A stretch of DNA of 64,000 nt. Origin: Carallia brachiata. Lineage: Eukaryota; Streptophyta; Magnoliopsida; Malpighiales; Rhizophoraceae. The translations under genes were made by a program, and so were the position numbers. The notes beneath the pieces are model-generated. The model worked only from the letters and a program-made list of their open reading frames with translations, had not been told where the DNA came from and searched no databases. The DNA lies in the NCBI GenBank assembly GCA_021464245.1, contig JADCRB010000016.1, positions 11,342,647-11,406,646 on the forward strand, in the 5' to 3' direction. Shown here piece by piece: positions 25,171-38,395 of this stretch (position 1 is its first letter; each line of letters begins with the position of its first letter).

Positions 25171-26450
25171 CATTAAAACGGTTCCTTGAGTTGAACTAAT
25201 GATCCAAAGGTACAAAGAGTTGTAGAATTTATTATGCATAGGAATTAGTGAAACCCCAAATCAATTTAAGTCCAAATGGCACGTCAAATTACATAAAACA
25301 GTGTGGATTATGAGTCGGCAATTATATACAAATGAAACTTTAATTAAACCAACTCATTGCAGGAAGAAAACAATATGACCTCTTCTGCAAAGACCAAGTG
25401 TACGTTGGTCAGGTCACCAATTATATTGCCAGTGCTGGCCTAGTAAATGAAAGTACCATTGTGGACATTCGGATCCTCCACTTACAGGTGATGTTGCTAT
25501 TGTTGATTACACAGAGCAAAAATAATATACAATTTGCTGCAAATTTACCGCGTGGATCTTCTGTTTGACAAGGAAGGTTGTAGTAGCCTTTCAAAAGATG
25601 CCCATTTTTTTTATCAACTGCAAATGGATCTAAGTCTAGTATTATTGTAAACAAGTTGATACTTTTGTTAGAGGTTTAGTAACTCAATAAAAGTTCGCCA
25701 AAATTCGTTCACTTTGTGTAAACAAACAACACTTAAACTTATTCATGACATTTTGGCTATGTTTATAACAATGAGTTTTTTTTTTTTTTCTTTCAATTAT
25801 CTTTGTTAATATTAAAAGCAACGAATTTTTCAAAAAATAAAAAACTCTCAAACTCAACTCGATAAAAGCTTGATACATTAAAGCTATCTTAAACGAACAA
25901 GGCTACATTTAACTCGTTAGATAAACAACATCTATCCGGAGACTCAAATAAACAACATTTGCCTTGAAACTCATTTTTGTATCTTAAATCAGCGTGACCT
26001 TTTAGCTTTGCTAAGGACCCAAGGGCATGGGCCCTCTTCATATTTAACTATACATGGTTGAAAATGACTAGTTTTTGGTGTGATTCCACTAGGCCAATAA
26101 AAGTTGTTTTCTATAGCATGTCATGATCCCAAAGTATCACACTCTCAAATATGCTGCTGGAAAAAAAACAAAAATAAAAAAACTTACGAATTTTACATAA
26201 AAATTTTTAAAGAGTTTTAGAATAATATAAACTATTTGATTATTGAATTTACAAAAATAATTAAAAAAAAGATAAATGTTGGATACTGATAGATAAAAAT
26301 ATATTGTTACTTTGGTGTTACTTAAACCAAACTAAGTATCGATACTCAAAAAAGAATTTTGGGAACAACTTACACAACTGTACACAGTTCTATTAATCGT
26401 AATTAGGCTTGTGCTTGTGTCTGCATAACTGTTGACAGTTAAGTCACCGA
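25170..26450. other. Intergenic, upstream of the VAPYRIN-like gene
   Basis: No gene recognised. A more balanced stretch at 25,420-25,650 might be a gene fragment (- strand, containing NLPCQTEDPRGKF), but I cannot assign it. Confidence 0.4.
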
Positions 26451-26457
26451 ATAGAAT

Positions 26458-26507
26458 AAGAACAAGTCGCATAGTTCTTAACTCCACCGCTTGGCTTGCT
26501 CTTGTTA
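26458..26507. promoter_or_regulatory. Two CTTGTT-type elements upstream of the VAPYRIN-like gene
   Basis: AAGAACAAG (26,458-26,466; CTTGTTCTT on the other strand) and TCTTGTTA (26,500-26,507) lie 250-300 bp before the ATG. CTTC/MYCS-type boxes with a TCTTGTT core are known from promoters of genes induced in arbuscular mycorrhiza. These short motifs also occur by chance. Confidence 0.3.
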
Positions 26508-26760
26508 AAGCCGGCCTCTCCATTTTCCTTCCTCAAAATACACCAACCCCACCTGACCTTTTCCAATTCCAATTTTTTTGTTTCCCTGTAAGCCTTTTCT
26601 CTCTTCATGGGTTTTGGTTTTCCCTCAAAACCAAGAAACAACAAGAACCCAATTGAAAGAAAAGAATAAGCATACATATAGTGAAAAAAAAAAGGTAGTT
26701 TAATTGTGTTGGTTTAGTAGCTAGCTGATCAACAACAAAGAGAAAAACTGAATAAAAGCC

Positions 26761-28376
26761 ATGGACAGGCTTATAAGCTTGGAGCCATCAAACCTGGTGC
26801 CTATCAGGATTGAACCAGGCCAGAAATGCTACGGGGAGCTTTGTTTACGCAATGTTATGTACACAATGCCAGTGGCTTTCAGGATCCAGGCCGTGAACAA
26901 GGCCTGCTACACGGTCAAGCCACAGACAGGAATCATTTCTCCTCTTGCAACGCTGAAGGTGGAGATCACTTATCATCCCCCTCCGGGATCACTTCTTCCA
27001 GAATCCTTCCCTCAATGCGAGGATTCCTTCCTTCTGCACAGCGTGGTGGTTCCGGGGGCAGCGATCAAGGACCCCGCAACGACGATCGATGCAGTGCCTA
27101 ATGACTGGTTCACAACCAAGAAGAAGCAAGTTTTTGTTGACAGTGGTATAAAGATCATGTTTGTTGGGTCGCCAGTGCTGGCTCAGCTGGTGAAGAATGG
27201 GTCAATGGAAGAGATTAGAGAAGTGCTTGAACGTAGTGACCCTGCTTGGAACCTGCGAATTCGGTTGATTCACATGGACAAACGTTGCTTCATATTGCCA
27301 TTTCTCAAAGTCGTGCTGACATTGTTCAATTACTCCTTGAATTTGAGCCTGATTTGGAACTTCAGAGCCGGACAGGGACTAGTCCGCTCGAGGCGGCTGC
27401 AGGGTCCGGTGAGGCACTGATAGTTGAGCTATTGTTAGCCCATCGAGCCAGCACGGAGAGATCAGAGTCCTCTACATGGGGGCCCATCCACCTGGCAGCC
27501 GGAGGCGGCCATTTGGAGGTGTTAAGGCTTCTTTTGCTGAAAGGGGCTAATGTTAATGCCCTCACTAAAGACGGCAACACCGCCCTGCACCTTGCCGTGG
27601 AGGAGCGGAGGAGGGATTGCGTGCGTCTTCTATTAACATGTGGTGCCAAAGCTGACATTCGCAATGATAGAGACGGGGACACGCCATTGCATTTAGCTGC
27701 AGCGCTGGGAGACGAAAACATGGTGAAATTGTTACTGCAAAAAGGGGCCAACAAAGATATCCGAAACAAATTTGGCAAAACTGCTTATGATATTGCCGCA
27801 GAGTACGGCCACACACCCCTGTTTGATCCATTGAAATTAGGTGATAGTTTGTGCATTGCCGCTCGCAAAGGAGAGGTACGGACCATCCACAGGTTGATTG
27901 AAAATGGGGCAGCAATCAATGGCCGAGACCAACACGGATGGACTGCATTACATAGAGCTGCATTCAAAGGAAAAACTGAAGCTGTCCGGACCCTACTGGA
28001 CAAAGGAATTGACATTGATGCTAAAGATGAAGAAGGCTATACAGCATTGCATTGTGCAGCTGAGTCCGGCCACGCAGATGTTGTTGAGTTATTGGTAAAG
28101 AAAGGTGCAGATGTTGAGGCAAGGACTAATAAGGGTGTCTCCCCCTTACAAATTTCCGAGTCTTTGCATTATGCAGGCATCACTAGGCTGCTAGTTGTTG
28201 GGGGTGCTGCAGCCAAAGATGGTGGCACTCAAATGGCCCCATTGCCACGGGCTCGGGCTCCGTTTGGGGATGACATGCTGGGGAAGGAGGCGGAGAAGGT
28301 AACAAAGAAGAGGCCGTCCAAAGGAAGAGCTGTGCGGAGTAGCTTTGAACGGCCGGTGCCATTAGCAGTGCTATAG
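26761..28376 (+). CDS. VPY: VAPYRIN-like MSP/ankyrin-repeat protein, with a one-base frameshift
   Basis: The family is needed in host root cells for entry of arbuscular mycorrhizal fungi and formation of arbuscules, and acts on small membrane compartments through its VAP/MSP domain. Residues 1 to about 140 form the MSP domain (start [20 protein letters not shown]; then [13 protein letters not shown] and [12 protein letters not shown]). A linker with [17 protein letters not shown] follows. From about residue 168 come a long ankyrin array ([59 protein letters not shown]) and a conserved C terminus [11 protein letters not shown]. No intron is seen. The MSP part is in frame to Trp163 (27,247-27,249), but the ankyrin part is one frame off. 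A single missing G in the TTGGAACC stretch at 27,248 explains it. With that base the protein would be 538 residues, the family's length. As written, translation leaves the family sequence after W163 and stops at 27,420. Confidence 0.93.
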
Positions 28377-31300
28377 GATTTGATCATTCTGATATATAAA
28401 ACCAATCTGGGAATTTGAGTTTTGATTTAGGCTTTACTCCCATTTAGACCTTGAAATTGGTTTTTTTTGGGTTTCATTATAAGGTCTTAGGATGTATAAA
28501 ATGTTGCTTTTCTTCTTACCCCAAATTTTCTACTTCAAATCAATGTGTAACTTTCACATTACTTCTGTTTCTGTATAATTGTAATGTGATTTAGGACACT
28601 GTAAAAATGTCCATGTAATTAATGAATAAGGGCTCACCAAGTGATCGATCGTCCAGTTATCCCGCCAAGCAATCTATGGAGGCTGAATTTATTATTGGAG
28701 AATACCCGAGACATTCTGTTTGGCGAAGAATGAGAGGTGAAGAACCAATGAGTTCAAGATCGATTGGTACTACAATCGTCTTTATGAATGAATGTCTCGA
28801 TTTCGAGTTTAAGTCGAAGTAATTAACCAAAATAAAGAAAAGAATATGACGCAAAGGAATGGGTTGAGGAAGAAAAATATCTTGTTCTACCTTAGCATAA
28901 AAATGTTCTGTAAGTCCTTAATTAACCAGTAGAAGTATGATTTTATGCAAATGTTCTCCTCCTCATATCCCAATGCTCAATGAGTAATCAGCACTGAAGC
29001 ATTTTATTAAAAAAAAACAATCATTTTTCTGTTTGAAACTAAACAACAATCAGTAGGTCTGAAAAATTAAACAAACACTCTTGAAATAAAAATACACATT
29101 CGTCAATTTTTTTTAGATAAATATCGATTTTACATAATCAAAATGCATGTCATTGTAATATTAAACTTCATTTTGACACGTTCTAATTAATTGATTCATA
29201 AAGATATAAAAATTATTCTTAAAGTGTCCAACCATCGAAGAATTTAATGTGCTGAAATGGGCTCTCTCACAAAGCTCAGAAATCTAGAAGGTGGTGGGTT
29301 CGTAGGGGAGTTTTCAAGGTGGTTAATTCTTCGGCTTACTTACAACCCCATAAACGACATGAATCAGTTGCTTAGTTCCCTTGGGAAGCAGTAACTTTAC
29401 AAGACCATAAAAACAAAGTTTTAGCATCCTTCTAAAGGCGGAGCTCGCAAGAAAATCCCACTTTTTGGGGCAGTGTAAAAATCGAAGTTCCATTCCACTA
29501 TAATTAAGAATATGATTAACTATAAGATATGGATATTGTATAGTGATAGAAATGGGAATAGCCAAAGCCAAATTTGAAATATGTATTTCCCTTCAACTAA
29601 ACGAAAAAAACAAAAATGGAATCGTGTTCAAAGGAGGAATTAGATAATATAGGGGAAAGTTTTCCAATTATGGAACATATTATGTTGAGTCTTTGATTAT
29701 TTTTTCTTTTGGTTGGTGTGGGGGATTAGATATGAAAAAGGAAGGAAAAAGTCAATTAATTTGAAAGAAAAGGTTTTGTTTGATCACTTAAATAGTAATA
29801 AAATGATAAAGTGATATAAGTTATTAGATAGTTAAATTTGTGAAGAAAAAATATAAACGATAAGATATTATTGGATGAGACTTATAATTACGTGTTATTA
29901 TCTATTTGAAATCACGTAGTATTACTCAAATTTGAATTTCTCCAAAAATTAAATGTTGGTAGGTGAAAACTCTTAGAGAAAGTTTTATAAAGGCCTTCCA
30001 TGCTAAATTTAATTGGATTTTCAAAAATTAATGAATATTATTATTGTTGCCTTTTAATTAATAAACGATTTTTTTATGATTCATGTACTAATAGATCGAC
30101 TCTTCTTTCTCCTTATCACCGGAGGCTTTTTGCAACGCAGATCAGTCAATATGCTTTTCTTGCAAAGATGAATTGCCTCTAGCTCATCTCACTGGCCTCC
30201 ACGTAGGAACTTTGGCACCGGGCAGAATGAACCCCGACTCTTCTTTGGGTTGATAGTTGGCCTAATTGGTATGAAGCTCTTGATGGGTTCAGAAAGATTT
30301 TTTGTGGCTTCTGGCCCACAACAAATAGATACTTACCACAAAATTAGAGATGCTAATCTTTTTGAAAACTAAGTGTAATTTGAATGATAAAGAAGCGTGT
30401 TGTCTCTTATAATAATGAGATTCAAATTTAATCTTGGTCCCTTGCTAGACTCTGACCCCTACTTCTAAGGCCGAAAAAAAGAAACCTTAATCTCAAATCT
30501 TACGTTGAACTTCTTTATAAGTAGAGCAATACTTCATATATTTGAGATACCAAAAACAAGTCGCACTGCATAATAGCGTATTAAACCAAAAGCTATATTG
30601 CATAATTGAGTTATAGTTCAATTAGTATTAAAGTCATTTTCAAATTTTCACCGAAGCCAATTAACTTTTAAAAAAAAGAGAGAGAGACACGATGGAAACT
30701 TGCTGGAGAGAGGAGAGAGCAGTGACCACAACTTTTAGAATGATTATAATATGAGAGCCTCAACTAGAATATCCGAGGTGTTAAAAAATTGCACCATAGG
30801 TGGGGCAATGTAGCAAGGGGCCATGGAGCAGATCGGATCACAAAAATGTCATCAGAATCAGACTCCTGTAAAAAGCAGTAACGAAATTGTAAATTGATAC
30901 TGTGAGATACAAATACATTAAACAGATCGGATCACGCCCATTACAGCACCAAATAAATGAGTTCCTATTTGACCACATCCAAGAAGACAATTTTAGCCTC
31001 ATGAAGAAATCAAAAAATTTCAGAGCACCGACTTAAATGAGAGTCGAAACTAAGAAGATGGGTTATTTTAACACCGTATATTCAAGAAAATTTTTCGAGA
31101 AATTAAAAGGCAAGTCTGGCTTATGAATATTTAACTCGAAGAAAATAATTTTCTTCTTGACTTTATAAGAGTAGTTTTAAAATAACAATAAAATAATATA
31201 AGTAGTTGGATAGTTAAATTTGTTAAAACGAATAAACAGATAAATTTTTAAATTTAATTGAAATAAGATTGTATTGTTACGTAAACTTATTCTGACTCGA

Positions 31301-33000
31301 ATTAAATTGAAATTAGGATCACAATTATGAGCTGCAATGGCCTTCCCCCCAGCCCATGAACAGAAAAACAAGGATGGTTAAACTTCACTGAAGCAGGCCT
31401 TGATGGGCCTACAAAAATGTCATAAACAAAACGATAGTACAGCCTAGGAGCTGCAGCCTGTAGCTGGTGACACCTACTGGCCCAGAGTTCAGAGTCCACT
31501 GTCCGGCATAAGATCGCCTTTGCCTTGATTCCTTCTCCCTCAAGTCCCCTGCCACATTAATTTACCAAACCTGAACTGAAGTTGCTGGTGAAAAATAACA
31601 AAACCTGATAATAAAGCTGTATATCTCTGAAAAATAATATTGTATACAACACCCAAAATAGAAAAAAAAATCTTGTCACAAACCAAAATGCTTTTTAACC
31701 AACTTGGTTTAGTTGGTTACATGTGCGACTTGATGAAAGAATATTCACAAGAATGCCTCACATTGCTAAAAACTAGGATCCATTAATAGCTTTTTTTTTT
31801 CCTATTTGAATTACTATAACTGGAACTTGAAATTCGAGACCTTCAATCTCACAAACAACTTCTGTTTGATTAATAGTTACAATATTGTCTACTTTTGACC
31901 TATATATATACAGATAGTGTCTACCACATGTAACTATTATGTAACTATTATGATATGAACTCTTTTTTTTTTTTTTTTGGTCCTTGTGATGTGAACTCTT
32001 ATGAATGTCATGTACTGCAATTTTTAATAGTACTCTGGGAAGCCAAAAATATACTTACCCTTTTGCAATTTTGCTTGACGCCCTTTGGAAGCCGAATTAT
32101 GTTAATGAGAGTGTGCACTTGCGGTGTTCAAAAAAAAGTATGCACTTGTGTGCACGCAGGCCAAAGATTCTGATCCCTTGGGACTGGAAGGAACTCATTT
32201 ATAAATGGATCAAATTGCTTCTTTGATATGGTTAGCAATTTAGCATGGAACTTGGGCCTAATTTGGAGGTTGAAGATCCTTTCAAAAGATGGAAAAATAA
32301 AAGGGAATGGGAGTAGTAACATGTAACAATCAGGGGTTGGTGGAGAAAGAAACTTTTAAAAATTAAAAGGTTACTTCAACCACGGAAGAGTTCTTTTTTT
32401 TTTTCTTTTCTTTTTTTTTTGGATTTTGGGGTTGGTGGTTTTTGGTAGGCTAACACCAACCCTGGAGGCTTTCCAAGTCAGTTGTTCACTTGTTTGTTTC
32501 AAAATTCAACATTTTCAGCCCAAGAAAATACGCAACTATTGAAAGTGATGGAGGTCAAGATAGATTTGTCGTTGGTCAACATGGCCGATGACAATACTAA
32601 AATGTTAAAGAGAGTAACGCCTTGCCCAGCCAACAATATTTCAGAACTTAATTTTAAATAGTAATAAATAAGTCAAGTATTACATTCAATAATATATAAT
32701 ATTTTATTATTAAATTACAATTATACAACGATACTTATTATTTTAATTATACTTCAATTCTACTTAAAAAATATCAACAAATATTTCTCATTTAATAAAA
32801 GAGTTATACTAGATGGATGCCGTTAATTTGACACTTCCACGCTTGGTAGGTTCAAGATAGTAGTACCAACCAATCTAATCATTAATTGAAAATTAAGGAT
32901 TTGTAATTACACTAGATAATGACTGGTTTGAGCATTTCAATCTAACCAAAACCTGGTTCAGTTTTTTGCAACTTTTTAATGCTGACTTTTGAGCGTTTAC
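28377..33000. other. Gene-poor intergenic region
   Basis: After the VAPYRIN-like 3' end no gene can be supported. There are poly-T runs (31,790-31,800, 31,960-31,978, 32,393-32,420) and short SINE-like tails (31,820-31,870). Segments near 29,270-29,480 and 31,400-31,560 are less AT-rich but match nothing I recognise. Confidence 0.5.
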
Positions 33001-35720
33001 ACTTTACACCAACCAAAACTTGGTTGCTCTTTTGAGATATTTGTTGCTCGCTTTTGGTCATCCTCTTTTGTTTGTTGCGACTTACCAATTTAAACTTGAA
33101 TAATGTCCTGTATAACTGGTAAACTATTACATGAGATTCAAAGATAAAGAGGCGTTGGAGTCAGAGCAAGTTTGTGAGATTTTTGCCTACCCCAGAAAGT
33201 AAAAAACTAAAAAATTTAACTAAGACTAATAAGTATCGAGATAAATGTGTGCCCATGCAGTTTTACTCTTATAAAATTGCCTGTGGTATTTGTATCGCAA
33301 AGAAATATGACCCATTAAACTTTTCATTGTGAATATTTTGATTCTTATGAGACTCAAAATAAAAATAAAGCATACATTTATAGACTAAAATTATGTGCCT
33401 AAAACAAATTAAGTATAGGAACCAAAAAAAAAAAAGAGTACAGGAACCAAAATGTAACCAAATTTTAACATTTTTTATGTTGGCTAACAAAAAAATTAAT
33501 GATAATTGACAAAAAGGCAAAATTGCAATGTCGTAGGTGCAAAAGAATTCTTATGGGCTTCATAGGCAAAACAAAAATTTAAACCAAGTCTTCTCCATAT
33601 ATCATAATTTAGTGCACTAATGATACTTTCGTAATTATTCGAAATTCTTAGCACACGAGCATACAAAATTAGTTTCACGACAAGATTAGAGTCGACTTAT
33701 ACCAAATAGATGCAAATGAGATGACATTATCATAAATATAACACCATTAGCACTGACTTGATGTGAAACAGATGCAGATGATAGGACCAAAAAAAAAAAA
33801 ACAGATGCAGACGAGATAATATTATTACAAATAAATGTTATGTGTAAATTTTTTTTTTTTGGAACAGAAAAAAAATTTTACTAGCGTGTTATTTATCGGA
33901 TCTTTGGGTCAGGATCGGAATAACCCACATTTGTTTGAATCTCGTTCAATAACTTCAAAGGAGTTGACCCGTCTTCCGAATACTAATAAGACCGAGCGTG
34001 ATTCTGTCACTGAAATTCTAACGCGTGATTCTAGATTCAACACTGCGTATTACGGTTTATACCTAAAGGAGTCCTTCGTATGGTTTAGCTAAAAGCGAGT
34101 GCAAGTATGGAGAGTTGAATGTAAAATTCATAGAGTGAAAATATATTAATTTGTCACTGAACTATCATTTTAAATGGTTATTAAATTATTATTATTTATT
34201 AAAAATATTACATATATCGTATGTAGTTGGATTACATTTTTGTCACAGTGCCTCCGATGCAGGATAAAACTGTGTGGCTCTTTAGCCTTTTTTTTTTTTT
34301 TTTTTAGCTTGATTTGGTATATATATATTGATAGTCAGATGATACACATATAAAGTGTATTTTTTGCGACAAACTTGATTGTTTCTGCAACTGTGCTTAT
34401 TGTTTTTGTCACAAAAATATATAAGTTCGTTACAATAGGTATACCAAATATGTATAAGATAGGAATACCAAATTTTTTTTTTTTTTTTTTACAGTGCAAT
34501 ACAAAAAGGCATGCTCGCACTTTCTGAACATGCACACGTGGACGTGGCGCGTTGAGAACTGCGTGGCTGAGTTTTGAGGGTCCGCCATGTGCGCGCAGGA
34601 GATGTACTAGTTTGTCGAGGGAACGTACCACCGACAGAATGGTGGAGCCTCCGATCCAGTTTGGTAAGATTTAAAGGTCGAGATGGAGTAAGATTAAGTT
34701 GATTTTTTTAGCGAGATAATTACGAAGATATATAATTAATTTAAAAATATTTAATAATTAATTTTTTTAATTAAATATATATTATTTAAAATTTAATAAT
34801 TTATATTACTATCTGTTTAATGTATTCTTATAATTATGTATTCGAAATTTTTTTTGTTATCTATGTTGCATAAAATTATTTTTCTTCCGATGCTCTATTT
34901 TAAATCATAATATAAAAGTCTCTTATATGTTGAAAAAAAATTCTCAGCATCGCATAAAATATTCTGTACACTATAAAATCAGTCTAAGTCTACTTGTATT
35001 TGTGAAATACCGCGTATATGTGTGCAGCTATTCTCTTATAAAAGGTAAGCAAAATTTGTGGGAATTAATAAAAGATGCTAAAGTTGAGAGAATTTTGGTT
35101 TTATTTTTATTTTTATTTTTCAAAAAAAATTTATAGCAAATGTGTCGGTTACCTGATCTTTCAATTGAGCTAGGAGTTATTATCTCTTTTTTATACTTCA
35201 CTTAACTACACTCATAGGAATAGATCTACCACGTGAATATCAATAGGGCTAATAAGATTCCGCCGCTACGGTCTTGGCGTGCAAGTTTGAAATTCATACG
35301 CCGGCTACAAATTTTTGTTAAACAAAAGTCACCCAACATTTGATCAGAAGAGAGTGCGAGCGTGAGAATTTAAATTTAATACTGTAAGCGTAAAGATACG
35401 TCGATTTATTATTAAATTATCATTTTAAGCGATATCTTGATTTTATTTTTTGAATAAGTAAATGAAGATTGTAGTCATGTTAAAAGGAGATATAATTTTT
35501 CGTGCATATATATTTGAAAAGATTTACATCATACCATTATAACAAGTTAAGATTTTACTTTATAAATCTCATATCTTATTAATGAAATTTCTTAATTCAA
35601 CCCCTTAATCGAGTTAATTTGACAAAGAATATGATGGGAAAAAATATTTAAGTGTAATTTAATTGGAATAAAAAATAGAATCTCATTGTATAAAGTGTCT
35701 TCTTACATGGTCGGAAAAAT
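33000..35720. other. Gene-poor intergenic region with dispersed repeats
   Basis: No supportable gene. A patch at 34,500-34,670 is GC-richer (CACGTGGACGTGGCGCG) and contains ACGTGG motifs, but no ORF or promoter context goes with it. Confidence 0.45.
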
Positions 35721-35724
35721 TAGT

Positions 35725-35879
35725 TAAAAAAATTTCTGAAATGTAACTCGTTAGATTTATTGTACAACTGTTTTGATTACAAGTGCAATTAAACGAAAAA
35801 AATTATTATTTTTTTATTACATAATAAATTTAATTAGTTATACAATAAATCTAATAGGTTGCAGTTTCAAAAAATCTTT
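35725..35879. mobile_element. MITE with ~43-bp terminal inverted repeats
   Basis: The left arm from TGAAATGTAACTCG (35,738) through TTAGATTTATTGTACAAC is matched by the reverse complement of the right arm (GTTATACAATAAATCTAA through GTTTCA, ending 35,868), with a few differences. A centre of about 70 bp contains GATTACAAGTGCAATTAAA. It is the same family as 12,985-13,142. Confidence 0.65.
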
Positions 35880-37440
35880 TGACAACTTCTTCTATGGTCA
35901 TATAATTTTTTTTTTTATATAAAACATAAAATCAGGTGTGAGTTACATTAACAAAAAAGTAAATAAATATAACAAATAAACTAACTAATAGACGATAAAC
36001 CAAGTCGCCACATTTAAAATAATGAAAAGAAATCATGAGAAAGTCTATTTAAAAAAAAAAAAAAGAACAAGAGGAATGTTTCAATCACAGAAGAAGAATT
36101 CCTTTGTATTTCCATGCTATTTATAGTAGGCCTTCGAGGACCAGCGGACGACGCCACAAAACCAACATACGTAAGCATTTACCCACTATTTCTTTTTTTT
36201 TTTTGTTATAAAAAATAAATATTTATTAATTTTATTTACTTTTTATACAAATAAAATCTATTTATGATCTAATATTATATAATTTATTTTTTTATTCTTT
36301 ATTTTAAGTAAATTACACTTTTTATATAGTATAAAATTATAAGTAAATTATATTTATTAAAAAAATATAAGTCAAATTAAAATTTTTTTATAACTATAAA
36401 ATAAGATTTCAATGGTCCGAAAAAATATTTAGAATTATTGTAAAACTGTCTTTGTTTTTTTTTATTTATTTGTTAATTTTAACTATGAATGCCAACAGAT
36501 CACCTTTGATCCTTGAAGGAACAAATGTTTTTAAAGTTAGACCCGAAAAAGGTGCTTATGTTGCTAGTCCAATAATGGATCACCAACCGCGATGAAAAGC
36601 TCGCAAGCTCGGATTAATAACAATAAATTGCACTCAATTTCGACTTGTTACCAAGCGATATTAAAATCAAGCCTCATCTTGAAGCTCACTTATTAAATAA
36701 ATCAGGTTTGAAGATGAAAAAAAATCCGCTTGATGGGATACGAAGGGAGAAATAATTGGAGAGGTCAAATTATTAAATTCTTAACTTTTTTTTATTAAAT
36801 TAATATATTATTATTATTATTTAAGTTACAAATTTACGATCGATAAAATTCTTTTAGATAATTTTCTCTTATTCATAATTTTGTTGCAAAGGAAAATAAG
36901 TACCAGCCAATTTTTGTGGCTCCTAAAAAGGATGAAATAACAATTCGTTGTAAAGATTTAAATTTTTATTTTGAAAATATTGACTTCTAATTTTAAGATT
37001 GAGAATAAAATTTATGAAAAAAAAAAGTTAATTTTATTGTGTAGTGTATAAATGAACCTTTAAAAGATTAAAAAAAAAAAAAGAGTTTTCACCAAATTTA
37101 CACCAGATCAGGGAGGGGCTAAGAGCAGCTTTGATGGTTGAACTTTACCCTCTTGGCCCATAAATTCATGCTAATCTTCTAACAAATAAAAACAAAACTT
37201 TTTCATTAATTTTATTCCCCACACTAATCCACCAACCCCAAATACAAATCTTGCGCCAACTCACAAAAAAACAAAAAATCTCAGGCAATTCACGCACCGA
37301 AAAAGCGCGTGGACGTAGAAAAATTGAATAAACAAAACAAAACAAAACAAAACAAAACAGACTCTCTGAGAGAGAGAAAAGCAAATCACATCTCATATTT
37401 GCACCAACAAAAAAAAATAAAAATAAAAAACACATCTCAG
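35880..37440. other. Intergenic, upstream of methionine synthase
   Basis: AT-rich; no gene. The last ~300 bp (37,160-37,460) are A-rich with (AAAAC)n at 37,335-37,358 and probably form the distal promoter of the next gene. Confidence 0.5.
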
Positions 37441-37462
37441 ATCCAAAAAAAATTTGCCTCTC

Positions 37463-37470
37463 TATAAATA
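37463..37470 (+). promoter_or_regulatory. TATA box of the methionine synthase gene
   Basis: TATAAATA, about 30 bp before a pyrimidine-rich leader with a (CT)n run (37,507-37,535). The expected transcript start is near 37,495. Confidence 0.65.
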
Positions 37471-37504
37471 ACACGCAACACCCCAGCTGTCTCCCTTGTC
37501 TCCA

Positions 37505-37538
<34 letters not shown>

Positions 37539-37750
37539 CGTGTCTCTCTCAAATCTCTGTTGGTTTGTGTGGCACTTCAAAGGGAATCAGTCTCATTTCG
37601 GTTCCATCTCCGTAAGGTATGGTGGCTTCATTCATTCATTCATTCATTCGTCATTCAATTATTCCCAATTCCCTCATTGTTTCTATCTGTGTACTTGATT
37701 TATTACCCCCCGTTCTTGTTTCCTATTCGACCTTTTCTTCTCCAACTGTT

Positions 37751-38395
37751 TAGATCATGCTTTTTGTTATAATCAATCTAGTGTATATCTGATCTCGGTC
37801 TTTCTTGTATTGGATCTGGTGAGTTTGCATTGTTCTGTGGCTTACCATTGCAAAAGTTGTGTTCTTTACTGTTCTGTTGGGTACCCATTTGAGTTTTAAC
37901 TGTTCTTTCTTGGGTGGTGTTGTTTTTTCGTTAAAAGAAGTGTTTTTTCATGTGGGGGTCTGTTTAAATCATGCTTTTTGTTATAGTCAATCAATTGTAT
38001 CTCTGAGCTCGGTCTCTCTTGGATTGGATCTGGTCAGTGTTCATTGTTCTGTGGTTTAACATTGCAAAAGTTCTGTTTTTTACTGTTCTTTTGGGTACCT
38101 ATTTGAGTCTGTTCTTTCTTGGGTGGTGTCGTTTTTTGGTTAAAAGAAGTTGTTTTTGTGATGTGGGTGTCTGTTTAGATCATGTTTTTTGTTATAGTCA
38201 ATGAGTTTTATCTCTGAACTCGGTCTTTCTTGTATTGGATCTGACGAGTGAGCATTGTCCGGTGGTTTAACATTGGAAAAGTTCTGTTCTTTACTGTTCT
38301 GTTGGGTGCCCATTTGAGTTTTAACTGTTCTTTCTTTCTTGGGTGGTGTCTTTTTTTCGTTAAAACAAGTTGTTTTTGTGATTGTGGGTGTCTGT
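37751..38395 (+). repeat. Three tandem ~214-bp repeats in the 5' leader intron
   Basis: Units begin at 37,751, 37,965 and 38,176 with TAGATCATG or TAAATCATG followed by a T run and GTTAT. Each runs through CTCGGTCT, TTGGATCTG, AAAGTTCTGTT-like, GTTCTTTCTTGGGTGGTGT and GTTAAAA. A diverged partial fourth unit starts near 38,396. All lie inside the leader intron (donor GTAAGG at 37,612 or GTATGG at 37,617; acceptor CAG at 39,084-39,086). Confidence 0.9.

Noticed and set aside
27362..27915. Long antisense open frames (138 and 116 codons) under the ankyrin region
   Set aside because: Shadows of the VAPYRIN-like coding sequence, which has clear homology on the + strand.
37166..37552. 128-codon antisense frame with Arg/Glu-rich start
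   Set aside because: The start is the (CT)n leader of methionine synthase read backwards; no family resemblance.
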